Shown piece by piece: positions 43,005-50,868 of a stretch of 64,000 nucleotides of DNA (position 1 is its first letter; every line of letters starts with the position of its first letter). Under the pieces are notes generated by a model. The model saw nothing but the letters and a program-made list of their open reading frames with translations, did not search any database and had not been told where the DNA came from. The DNA is taken from contig NZ_BMPD01000002.1 in NCBI RefSeq assembly GCF_014647415.1, positions 648,324 through 712,323 of the forward strand. The letters run 5' to 3'. This DNA is from Haloarcula sebkhae. Lineage in GTDB: Archaea; Halobacteriota; Halobacteria; Halobacteriales; Haloarculaceae. A program made the position numbers and the translations under genes.

Positions 43005-43097
43005 CTTGGTCGAATGGGGCAGAATAACTTAAAAGTACCGGCCCCGTCCAGCAGGTGTTAGTTATCGAATTAAAAGCGGATGTAAGCTGTAACTAAC

Positions 43098-43244
43098 CTA
43101 GATATGTTCCTCCTCAAGCACCCATCCAAGTGCCCGCTTGTAGTGGGTGAACATCATACGGACTCGCTCGTGGTCCATCTCCTCGTCGTCTAGCTGTTCA
43201 GCGAGGAACTCGTACTGCTCACGGATCTCGTTTTCCGAGCGCAT
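43098..43244 (-). CDS. Small acidic helical protein (48 residues)
   Basis: From ATG 43244 the frame encodes 48 residues: MRSENEIREQYEFLAEQLDD, then HERVRMMFTHYKRALGWVLEEEHI. It looks like a helical hairpin, similar to other small haloarchaeal proteins with a wide Glu/Arg pattern. The upstream extension of the frame is Cys/Arg-rich and not credible. It is divergent from the zinc-ribbon gene, with a 59-base gap. Function is unknown. Confidence 0.6.
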   Translation of the reverse strand: MRSENEIREQYEFLAEQLDDEEMDHERVRMMFTHYKRALGWVLEEEHI

Positions 43245-43303
43245 ACGTTGGCGTAGACAACCCTCACGGAACAATCTTGAGGGCTGGCCTCTCAGCATCA
43301 CGT

Positions 43304-44023
43304 ATGAAAGTCCGCGGGGAGCGCGAGTGTCAGGACTGTGGCACGCGATGGCGGTACTACGAAACTGGGAGCATCGCCTGTCCGGACTGTGGGAGCATCC
43401 ACAGTGTCGGCATCGACGAGCACACCGAACACACCGACACACCGGCTACGCTCGATCTGACGCCTGTCCGGAGCCGAATCGACACGGATACGACGCGGGA
43501 GATCGCTGACGCAACCGCCGAGCGCTGCCGGGAGTACACGCGCAAGCGGGGATTCATCGACGCGGGCGAACTTCGCCCGCTCGACCCGACGTTCGTCGCC
43601 GCGGTCGAACTCCAGCACATCGGCACACACCTCTCCCGAGAGTTACGTAGCGGCGACCCGGCGGAGCGGTACTTCTACGAACTGCTCGGCGGGGCTGACA
43701 ACGGCGACCGTCCGGCCGTCGACGAGGTCCCGTCGGCCCTTCGAGTGCCGTACGGGCTAGCGATGGCGGCTGTCGTCGACAGCTATCAGCGGGACGTGCG
43801 GACGTATCTGGACGCCAATCCGGAACCGACCGCACGACAGCTCTCCGGGCGGATTCGCGACCATCGGAAGCGCATCGAGGCACTAGACGGCGATGTCGAC
43901 CCCGCGGACGCGAACCGCCTCGTCCATGCGGCGCGGGACCTGGGGTCGTACATCACCGGCGACGAGAGCGCCTTCGTCAGAGCTGAAAACTGGCTCACCG
44001 GAATCGAGGACGATACGGTTTAA
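43304..44023 (+). CDS. TFIIB-type zinc-ribbon protein of unknown function
   Basis: The 239-residue protein begins with a zinc ribbon (ECQDCGTRW...ACPDCGSI, CxxC at about 9-12 and 26-29), similar in spacing to TFIIB ribbons. A predicted all-helical domain follows (about 70-239) with no known motif (AERCREYTRKRGFIDAGEL, PYGLAMAAVVDSYQRDVRTYL). It may bind nucleic acid or protein; the role is unknown. The start ATG at 43304 directly precedes the ribbon. Confidence 0.8.
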   Translation: MKVRGERECQDCGTRWRYYETGSIACPDCGSIHSVGIDEHTEHTDTPATLDLTPVRSRIDTDTTREIADATAERCREYTRKRGFIDAGELRPLDPTFVAAVELQHIGTHLSRELRSGDPAERYFYELLGGADNGDRPAVDEVPSALRVPYGLAMAAVVDSYQRDVRTYLDANPEPTARQLSGRIRDHRKRIEALDGDVDPADANRLVHAARDLGSYITGDESAFVRAENWLTGIEDDTV

Positions 44024-44027
44024 GCGG

Positions 44028-44510
44028 TCACCGGAGCCGCCGTACAAGCGACTCGTCCAGGCAGTCCGACGGCACTGACGCCTTCCACGCCGCATTCTCG
44101 ATTCCCTCGTCGTCGAGGCCGGGGTCCGACGCGAGCGTCGTCGAGTCAGCTTTCCCGCGATAGGTTCCGAAAAAGAACGTCGCCTCGCGGTCGCCGTCAG
44201 TCACTGTGACCTCGGTGACGGCAGCCAATTCGTCGACGGCGATACGGACACCAGTCTCCTCGCGTACTTCGCGACGCACCGCTTCCTGCCGTGTCTCGCC
44301 GGTTTCGACGCCGCCACCCGGGAGCTTCCAGATGTCGTCCTCGTAGACGAGTAGCAGGCGGTCCGCCGGGTCGGTGACGAGCGCGCCGACCGCCCAGCGA
44401 AGGCCGCGGTCGGCACGGGCACAGACGCCGTCTACGCCCGCCGCGTCAGTCTCTCTGGTCACTTGGCGAGTGAGCACGTCACGGTCCTCGAAGGCCGCAA
44501 GCGACGGCAT
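44028..44510 (-). CDS. NUDIX hydrolase
   Basis: The 160-residue protein has a Nudix box: GGVETGETRQEAVRREVREETG, with the REVREETG core and the Glu residues that bind magnesium. The substrate is unknown, probably a nucleoside diphosphate derivative. It starts one base after the folD stop on the same strand, so they almost surely share a transcript. Confidence 0.9.
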   Translation of the reverse strand: MPSLAAFEDRDVLTRQVTRETDAAGVDGVCARADRGLRWAVGALVTDPADRLLLVYEDDIWKLPGGGVETGETRQEAVRREVREETGVRIAVDELAAVTEVTVTDGDREATFFFGTYRGKADSTTLASDPGLDDEGIENAAWKASVPSDCLDESLVRRLR

Positions 44511-45404
44511 TCAGGGGAGGTCGACGTCGATGTCGTGTTGCAGGCCCGTCGCTTTGACCGTGTTGTACAGCAACATCGCGCGGGTCATCGGGCCGACGCC
44601 GCCGGGGACCGGCGTGATTGCGCCAGCGACCTCCTTCGCGCTCTCGTACTCGACGTCGCCGACGAGTTCGTACCCCTTCTCCGTGTCTGCGTCGACGCGG
44701 TTGATGCCCACGTCGATGACTGTCGCACCTTCCTGTACCATCTCGCCGTCGATCATCTCCGGGACGCCGGCCGCCGCGACGAGGATGTCGGCGTTGCGCG
44801 TCCGTTCGGCGAGGTTCTCGGTGCGGGAGTGACACACCGTCGTCGTCGCATTGCCACCGGGGGCCTTCTGGATGAGCAGATTCGCCATCGGCTTGCCGAC
44901 GATGTCCGACCGGCCGACAACGACGGCGTCTTTGCCCTCGGTATCGACGCCGGCACTCTCGATAAGTTTCTGGATGCCGTGGGGTGTGCAGGGCTTGTAC
45001 CGAGCGTCGCCGGCCACGAGTCGGCCGACGTTCTCCGGGTGGAATCCGTCGACGTCCTTCATCGGGTCGATGGCTCGCAGGACCGACCTGTCCTCAACGT
45101 GGTCAGGGACCGGCATCTGGACCAGAATACCGTTCACATCGTCGTCGGCGTTGAGGTCCTCGATGGTGTCGTACAGTTCGGCGGCGTCCGCGTCGGGGTC
45201 GATGTCGATGTCGATGGCCTCGATACCGACCTCCTCGCAGTCGTCCTGCTTCATCGAGACGTACGTCTCGCTGGCCGGGTCCTCGGACATCAGCACCGTC
45301 GCCAGCGACGGGCGGTGGCCGGCGTCGGCAAGGCGGTCGATGGACGCGACCAGATCGTCCCGAATCGACTGTGCGACGGCGTTGCCGTCGATAATCTCTG
45401 TCAT
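44511..45404 (-). CDS. folD: FolD, methylene-THF dehydrogenase / methenyl-THF cyclohydrolase
   Basis: The 297-residue protein is FolD: TYVSMKQDD (catalytic Lys), VPDHVEDRSVLRAIDPMKDVDGFHP, PCTPHGIQKLI and VVVGRSDIVGKPMANLL (NADP site). It links 5,10-methylene-, methenyl- and 10-formyl-tetrahydrofolate, consistent with folate use in haloarchaea. It lies directly upstream of a NUDIX gene, with GlyA, which makes methylene-folate, 0.75 kb further upstream on the same strand. Confidence 0.95.
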   Translation of the reverse strand: MTEIIDGNAVAQSIRDDLVASIDRLADAGHRPSLATVLMSEDPASETYVSMKQDDCEEVGIEAIDIDIDPDADAAELYDTIEDLNADDDVNGILVQMPVPDHVEDRSVLRAIDPMKDVDGFHPENVGRLVAGDARYKPCTPHGIQKLIESAGVDTEGKDAVVVGRSDIVGKPMANLLIQKAPGGNATTTVCHSRTENLAERTRNADILVAAAGVPEMIDGEMVQEGATVIDVGINRVDADTEKGYELVGDVEYESAKEVAGAITPVPGGVGPMTRAMLLYNTVKATGLQHDIDVDLP

Positions 45405-45479
45405 TAGGTATAACGGCGGCGCGGGGCGGTATGAACGTCCCGGATTTCAGTCAGCCACAACAGGCTGGCACGCTCCCAC

Positions 45480-46070
45480 TCAGGGACAGTCCGACTCGGC
45501 GACCGACTGCCGCTCGGCTCCCTGCTGGATAGCCCGCGTCGCGCCGCTCCGGACAGCCATCGTCATCGCTTGCCCGCCGTACCCGTGGGTCTGGTCGTGC
45601 CCCCGGACTACGACACAGCCAACGTCGTCGGGAACGGTAATCGTCTCCGAACGGGTGAACGGGCCCGTCGAGCGAGCGTGCAGGAGCTCCCGGCGCCCGA
45701 GTCGGTCGCCGGCCAGCGTTTCGACTTGCCACCAGTTCGCATAGCCGTCCTCGCCGTCGTCATCGTGATAGAGAGTTACGTCGAAGCGGTAGTCGCCGCC
45801 GCCCTCGTCACTGACATCGACGCCTACGACGTTGGCCTCCCGCAGATCGATTTCCTCGGCATCGGGCGTCTGGCCAGCAGTGGCCCGCTCGTCTGTCGCA
45901 GCGGCAGCATCCGTCTCTGACACCGTAGCCGCTGTTGTGGACTCGCCCCCGCTGTCATCGCTGTGTCCGGTTTCCTCTCTCGACTCGACCTCGAACTGCG
46001 TACAGCCGGCGACTGTCGAGAGGGAGGCACACAGTGCATAGAGCATCCGGCGTCGAGTTGTGCGGGGCAT
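45480..46070 (-). CDS. Tat-type lipoprotein of unknown function
   Basis: The 196-residue precursor begins MPRTTRRRMLYALCASL with lipobox VAGC, the pattern of haloarchaeal Tat lipoproteins. A Ser/Thr/Asp-rich linker (about 30-75) follows, then a beta-rich domain (about 80-196; VVGVDVSDEGGGDYRFDVTLYHDDD, YANWWQVETLAG, CVVVRGHDQTHGYGG). The ATG at 46070 is chosen because the signal begins there. It stands between folD and glyA on the same strand, but no functional link is evident. Confidence 0.78.
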   Translation of the reverse strand: MPRTTRRRMLYALCASLSTVAGCTQFEVESREETGHSDDSGGESTTAATVSETDAAAATDERATAGQTPDAEEIDLREANVVGVDVSDEGGGDYRFDVTLYHDDDGEDGYANWWQVETLAGDRLGRRELLHARSTGPFTRSETITVPDDVGCVVVRGHDQTHGYGGQAMTMAVRSGATRAIQQGAERQSVAESDCP

Positions 46071-46151
46071 ACCGGACGCGTCGGGTGGAAACAATAAAAA
46101 GTGAGTCGCGAAGTGTGCGGATAGCAGCACCGCGGGTGACCGCTTCTGTCG

Positions 46152-47399
46152 CTATTCGTACAGCGTGTACTCGTCGGTCATCTCGTCCACGCGGTCGCTG
46201 ACTTCCGCCACGACATCGTCGTCATGGGGCGCGTCGACGACCTTGTAGATGAGATCCGCGACCTCGCGGCAGGCGTCCTCGTCGAAGCCACGGGTGGTGA
46301 GCGCAGGCGTGCCGGCGCGGATGCCCGAGGGGTTGAACGCCGAGCGGGTCTCGCCGGGTACCGTGTTTGCGTTGAGGACGATACCGGCTTCCTCCAGCGC
46401 TTCCTCGACTTCTTTGCCGGTGGTGTCGGGGTGGGACGGCCGGAGGTCGATGAGCACGAGGTGGTTGTCCGTCCCGCCGGAGACCAAGTCCAGACCGTGT
46501 TCCTTGAGTCGGTCACCGAGAGCGACGGCGTTGTCGACGGTCTGCTCGGCGTATTGCTCGAACTCGGGGGCCAGCGCCTCACCGAAGCCGACGGCCTTGC
46601 CGGCGACGTTGTGCATCAGTGGGCCGCCCTGCGAGCCGGGGAACACCGCGCTGTCGATGTCGTCGGCGTACTCCTCGTCGCACATGATGATGCCACCGCG
46701 ACCAGCGCGGATGGTCTTGTGCGTCGAGCCTGTGACGAAGTCGGCAACGCCGACCGGCGACTCGTGGACGCCGGCGGCGACGAGACCAGTGATGTGAGCG
46801 ATATCCGCGAGGTGGTAGGCGTCGACCGCATCGGCGGCTTCCTGAATCCGCTCGAAGTCGACCTCTCGGGGGTAGGCAGAGTAGCCCGAAACGATGATGT
46901 CCGGCTCGAACTCCTCTGCGTGGTCGTGCAGACCTTCGTAGTCGATGTAGCCGGTCTCTTCGTCGACCTTGTACTGTTCGACTTCGTACACCTGGCCGGC
47001 GAAGTTCGCCGGGTGGCCGTGCGAGAGGTGGCCGCCGTGGGTCAGGTCAAGCGAGAGGATCTTGTCGCCGGGTTCAAGGACGCCGAGGTAAACGCCCATG
47101 TTGGCCTGTGAGCCGGAGTGTGGCTGGACGTTGACGTGGTCCGCGCCCCACAGCTCCTTTGCGCGGTCGATAGCGAGCCCCTCAACGTCGTCGGCGTACT
47201 CGCAGCCGCCGTAGTAGCGTTCACCGGGATAGCCCTCGGCGTACTTGTTCGTCAGTTCGGAGCTCTGTGCCTCCATCACAGCCTCGCTGACGTGGTTCTC
47301 GCTGGCAATCATCGCCAGCGTATCGTTCTGCCGGCCTCGTTCGCCCTCCAGAGCGTCCGCGACTGCCGGGTCCGCTTCCCGTACGGTTTCGTAGCTCAT
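46152..47399 (-). CDS. glyA: GlyA, serine hydroxymethyltransferase
   Basis: The 415-residue PLP enzyme has the family signatures NKYAEGYPGERYYGGCEY, HGGHLSHG and the PLP-Lys motif TGSTHKTIRAGRGGI. It converts serine and tetrahydrofolate to glycine and methylene-tetrahydrofolate, the substrate of FolD encoded nearby. Full length. A TATA-like GATTATTG lies at 47424-47431 on the minus strand, about 28 bases upstream. Confidence 0.95.
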   Translation of the reverse strand: MSYETVREADPAVADALEGERGRQNDTLAMIASENHVSEAVMEAQSSELTNKYAEGYPGERYYGGCEYADDVEGLAIDRAKELWGADHVNVQPHSGSQANMGVYLGVLEPGDKILSLDLTHGGHLSHGHPANFAGQVYEVEQYKVDEETGYIDYEGLHDHAEEFEPDIIVSGYSAYPREVDFERIQEAADAVDAYHLADIAHITGLVAAGVHESPVGVADFVTGSTHKTIRAGRGGIIMCDEEYADDIDSAVFPGSQGGPLMHNVAGKAVGFGEALAPEFEQYAEQTVDNAVALGDRLKEHGLDLVSGGTDNHLVLIDLRPSHPDTTGKEVEEALEEAGIVLNANTVPGETRSAFNPSGIRAGTPALTTRGFDEDACREVADLIYKVVDAPHDDDVVAEVSDRVDEMTDEYTLYE

Positions 47400-47423
47400 G
47401 TATCCGAGTCAGGACCGATACGA

Positions 47424-47431
47424 CAATAATC
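47424..47431 (-). promoter_or_regulatory. TATA-like box of glyA
   Basis: On the minus strand GATTATTG is about 28 bases before the ATG at 47399. Confidence 0.35.
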
Positions 47432-47521
47432 TACCCTTTGACCCACGCGTGTGTAGCGTTATTGTTCCTCATTTGGTACCGCGGGTATGGTGGGCGGTGA
47501 CGGCGTGCTGACAACCATACG

Positions 47522-47528
47522 TATATAT
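47522..47528 (+). promoter_or_regulatory. TATA box of the CHAT-like gene
   Basis: TATATAT is centred about 29 bases before the ATG at 47554, ideal for a leaderless haloarchaeal transcript. Confidence 0.5.
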
Positions 47529-47553
47529 CAGATGACGTTCCACATATCCACAC

Positions 47554-49641
47554 ATGGTCACCTGGGGGGTGGCAGGCGAGCGGGTGGGCCGGGACGGCGG
47601 TGAAACGCTGGACTGGGATGGGGAAACGGTCGACCCGACCGCACTGGTGCACCAATTACACGACAGAGAGAGTACGGACGGAGAGCAGCTACCACGGCGT
47701 GTCGACGATTGTTACCGCGGGTCTGTCACCGAACTGGCGCTGCCGGCGGTGAGTGCCACGGTAACCCGAGTTGACACTGACGCCGATGCTGGGACAGTTG
47801 ATTCACCGACAACGCTTGAGGACGGAGAGTACCTGTTGACGATGCAGGCCCGTGCTGCGGATAGTGACCGGGAATCGCCGCTGGGCGTCGTAGACGACAT
47901 TCGGATCCACGTTCGCTTCGACGGTCCGGCGTCGCTCCACTCGGCCGGTATTACAACTGTGCTCGGTTTCAAAGAGCCGACGAACATTACCGTCGGGTTC
48001 GTCTGGGAGACGAACGCGGAGCGGCCGCATCTGCAGGTCCCCGCGACGCCCACGGGGCTCGCGACGGCGATCACACATCTGAGCGGCGCTCATCACACGA
48101 TGCAGCCGTCCCGCTCGCACCCGGAACTCCGCGGGCACCCGCCGATAGTCACGACCGGCGAGACGACCCGGATTCCCGAAACGGTTCGGCAGAACCGTCC
48201 CGAGACTGGTATCACGCTCCGTGTTCCGGAGTGCGAGGCGGAACTGCTCGTCAGCGCACCGCTGGCGTACTATCTCGGGGCCGAAGTGGTGGTCGAGTCA
48301 CGGGATGCCGCACTGTTGACGGCCGAAGACACGTCAGTACACCTCTCTTTCGACGCGTGGCCATCGCTACAGGCCGGCGTCGCAGCGCTGCTTCGAAAGG
48401 TGTTCTATCTCGACTGCCAGGTCAGACGCGTCGACCCGGCCGAGAGCGGCCCCCGTATCACGTCGGCGCTCTCGCTCGACCCGGATACGCTTCGGTCGCT
48501 GTCGCCGGCCGGCCGACTCGAACGGTACATCGAGGTCTCGGACGAGGCCGTGAATTCGATTCTGCCTGAGTGGCCCCTCTCGACGTACGTCTCGCCAGAG
48601 CCGGAGCGGGTCCGCTATCTGCCCTTCCTCCTTGACCGGCTCAGTCTCATCTACCTGCCAGACAGCTCCCGACTCGACCAGGATGAACTGCTCGACAGAA
48701 CGCTCGCGGATTCGTATCTGAGTCGCGGATCGACCGAGCGCCCGCCAGTCATCGAGCCGAACCTGCGCGAGGGCCAACTGCACTCGTGGCTCGCTCCGGG
48801 GAACCCGATAGACGCCTGCAAAACGCCGCCGGAAGCGTACGTGAACCGCTACCGGAGTCAGAACCGTGACACCGACAGTCAACAGGTCGCGGTCGTCCTC
48901 AACGACGAGGAGATGGCCGACGAGCACACAGAAGTCACGGAAATATATCGGGCAGCGGACCTCCCAATGGACGTGCGGGTCAGCGAACTGCTGTCGGTCA
49001 ACGAACTGGCCGACGTGTTCCGCCAACCGACCGATTTCGTCCACTTCATCGGCCACTGCGACGAGGCGGGACTGCGTTGCCCCGACGGTAATCTGTCGCT
49101 GTCGTCGCTCTCGGAAGCCCGAACGCAAACGTTCTTCCTGAACGCCTGTGGCTCCTACGATGAAGGGCTTGATCTGGTCAAACAGGGTGCGGTCGCCGGC
49201 GCAGTGACACTCACCGACGTGCTGGACAAGCACGCCGCTCTGGTCGGGACCGCCTTCGCACGCCTGCTCAGTAACGGGTTCAGCATTCAGCGAGCGCTGG
49301 AACTCGCTCGCCGGCGAATAATGATGTGCAAGGACTATGCGGTTGTCGGCGACGGGACCTATTCAATCGTTCCTACTCCTGCACATCCGGCCGTCGTCTG
49401 GCTCTCTGAGGGGGAGACAGGGTTCGACGTACAGTGTACGGTCGTGTCTCCGGAACGGCCTGGTGAGAGCTACCGCCTGCCGTTCGACGACAGCGCCGCA
49501 CTGAACGGCGAACAGACGAGCCACTCGCTCGACGCTACGGAGTTGGCTGACGCACTGGGCCAGACCTCGCTGCCTGTCATCTACGACGGGGAGTTTCACT
49601 GGTCCGACGATCTGGCTGCGCGTCTCCGGACGGACTTCTGA
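47554..49641 (+). CDS. CHAT-domain (caspase-like) protein of unknown target
   Basis: The 695-residue protein has a C-terminal CHAT-like domain (about 440-625): a strand QQVAVVLNDE, VHFIGHCDEAGL with candidate catalytic His501, and FFLNACGSYDEG with Cys532, followed by VKQGAVAGAVTLTDV. This His-Cys pair and spacing are those of CHAT/separase-type peptidases. The N-terminal 430 residues are mixed alpha/beta with no motif I know and no membrane segment. Bacterial CHAT proteins often act in defence or cell death with partner genes; no effector or target gene adjoins this one, except that TbsP- and YcaO-like genes follow on the same strand after 377 bases. Identification by motif only. Confidence 0.72.
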   Translation: MVTWGVAGERVGRDGGETLDWDGETVDPTALVHQLHDRESTDGEQLPRRVDDCYRGSVTELALPAVSATVTRVDTDADAGTVDSPTTLEDGEYLLTMQARAADSDRESPLGVVDDIRIHVRFDGPASLHSAGITTVLGFKEPTNITVGFVWETNAERPHLQVPATPTGLATAITHLSGAHHTMQPSRSHPELRGHPPIVTTGETTRIPETVRQNRPETGITLRVPECEAELLVSAPLAYYLGAEVVVESRDAALLTAEDTSVHLSFDAWPSLQAGVAALLRKVFYLDCQVRRVDPAESGPRITSALSLDPDTLRSLSPAGRLERYIEVSDEAVNSILPEWPLSTYVSPEPERVRYLPFLLDRLSLIYLPDSSRLDQDELLDRTLADSYLSRGSTERPPVIEPNLREGQLHSWLAPGNPIDACKTPPEAYVNRYRSQNRDTDSQQVAVVLNDEEMADEHTEVTEIYRAADLPMDVRVSELLSVNELADVFRQPTDFVHFIGHCDEAGLRCPDGNLSLSSLSEARTQTFFLNACGSYDEGLDLVKQGAVAGAVTLTDVLDKHAALVGTAFARLLSNGFSIQRALELARRRIMMCKDYAVVGDGTYSIVPTPAHPAVVWLSEGETGFDVQCTVVSPERPGESYRLPFDDSAALNGEQTSHSLDATELADALGQTSLPVIYDGEFHWSDDLAARLRTDF

Positions 49642-50018
49642 GGACGGTAGAGATACCAGACGGTCGACATAGACCGAAACGGCCGCCGTCTGTTTTCGAA
49701 CTGGCCGACCGAGTGGTCGCGGCAATACAATGTCCTACAAGAACTTTTGACACCAAAGATAAGATTTGATCCGGTACCCAGGTCCTGGCTTCTGGCGGGA
49801 AGGCAACAGTGACACCAGCCACTGGTTCAATCAGATTTACACGACGTTAACGAGTGGGGCAAGTGGTTCAGTCCGTGAGTCTAACGGCTTCTGCTTAGGA
49901 CAACTGACCAATATTTTATCGCTGTTCGCTGGTGGGTGTTGTCGGATTGTTGGCGAAATCAACACAGTATGGCCGGTAAAATTAAATATAACAGTACACT
50001 ATATACTGGCAAGGGACA
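49642..50018. other. Intergenic region before the TbsP-like gene
   Basis: These 377 bases are AT-richer than their surroundings and hold no credible gene. TTAAATATA at 49982-49990 is the best TATA box. A 17-residue frame at 49969-50022 overlaps that box, so it would not be transcribed. No peptide resembling a YcaO precursor is seen. Confidence 0.55.
49982..49990 (+). promoter_or_regulatory. TATA box of the TbsP-like gene
   Basis: TTAAATATA lies about 33 bases before the ATG at 50019, suitable for a short or absent leader. A second element, CTATATAC at 49999-50006, is too near the start. Confidence 0.5.
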
Positions 50019-50837
50019 ATGACCGAAAATCTCCTGCAAGACGACGTCGGGTCTATGTTGACCACGGTGTTTGGGGCAACCGACGAGCCGGTGTACGTCG
50101 TGAACCCGTCGCGGCAGACCACCTCTGAGCTTGTATCGACACTAGACGCAGATTCGGGCGCTCCCGAAGTTCGGCTGCTGGCCGACGAACGGGCACTGAA
50201 AGACGTCATGGACGACTTTCTCGTTGCGAGCACCGCAGCCGACCTCATCGACGAGGGGCGGCTCACGATGCGGCTGCTCGACGACGTACCGAACCACTCG
50301 GTCGCGGTAACCGTCGATACGGTGTACGCGCTCGTCACGATCAGCGATACGGTCGGCGGTCTCGGGACCGACGACGGAGAGTTCGTGGACAACGCCTACG
50401 ACTACTACGACTCGGCGTGGGAAGACGCCGACGAGTACTCGCTCCGGACGCCGCCGCTCAACCGCGTCCAGAGCACGCTGGAATCCGACATCGGCCCGGA
50501 AACCGCGTCGGACTTCAACGACGTTCTGAACTCACTGTCGACGGCCCGCGGCGACGGCGACGGCCTCGATGAGGTCACCATCAGCCTGCTCGTGGCCGCA
50601 CGGAACGGCGAACTACTGTACGACATCAGCAAGTGGGGCGAAGATGTCGGGCTGGCGAGCAAGGCGACGTTCTCGCGGACGAAGACGAAGCTCGAAGACA
50701 TGAACCTCATCGACACCGAGAAGGTCCCGATTGATGTGGGTCGACCACGACTCCGCCTGATGCTCGGCGACGACCGGCTCAAAGATGCCGACCCGGACGA
50801 ACTGGCCTCCGTCGCCCAGTCTATCCTCGCCGCGTAG
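50019..50837 (+). CDS. tbsP: TbsP-like (DUF5821) transcriptional regulator
   Basis: The 272-residue protein has an N-terminal alpha/beta domain (MTENLLQDDVGSMLTTVFG, VYVVNPSRQTTSEL, VRLLADERALKDVMDDFLVAS) resembling a nucleotide- or TrmB-like sensor. A winged helix follows at about 185-255 (VTISLLVAARNGELLYDISKW, SKATFSRTKTKLEDMNLIDTEKV). It matches my memory of haloarchaeal DUF5821, named TbsP in Haloferax, a partner of TrmB in controlling glycolytic and gluconeogenic genes. I cannot confirm orthology here. The YcaO gene begins 31 bases after its stop, so the two probably share a transcript. Confidence 0.75.
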   Translation: MTENLLQDDVGSMLTTVFGATDEPVYVVNPSRQTTSELVSTLDADSGAPEVRLLADERALKDVMDDFLVASTAADLIDEGRLTMRLLDDVPNHSVAVTVDTVYALVTISDTVGGLGTDDGEFVDNAYDYYDSAWEDADEYSLRTPPLNRVQSTLESDIGPETASDFNDVLNSLSTARGDGDGLDEVTISLLVAARNGELLYDISKWGEDVGLASKATFSRTKTKLEDMNLIDTEKVPIDVGRPRLRLMLGDDRLKDADPDELASVAQSILAA

Positions 50838-50868
50838 GTTTTTCCCCCTTCACCACGAGGGCTTCGGC

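Larger units (their letters stand above)
42413..43097. other. Long intergenic region with AT-rich part, gene remnant and hairpins
   Basis: About 700 bases without an intact gene. 42413-42600 is AT-rich and seems empty; its short frames do not look like haloarchaeal coding. 42637-42849 holds a possible broken gene, 42926-43004 two strong inverted repeats, and 43027-43036 a TATA-like ACTTTTAAGT on the minus strand. Confidence 0.55.

Noticed and set aside
42900-43040. RNase P RNA, SRP RNA or tRNA in the hairpin region
   Set aside because: None of the conserved cores that I know for these RNAs is present, and the stems do not fold into a cloverleaf.
49969-50022. 17-residue frame as a possible YcaO precursor or leader peptide
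   Set aside because: It overlaps the best TATA box of the downstream gene, so it would not be in the transcript, and it lacks a run of Cys, Ser or Thr near its end.
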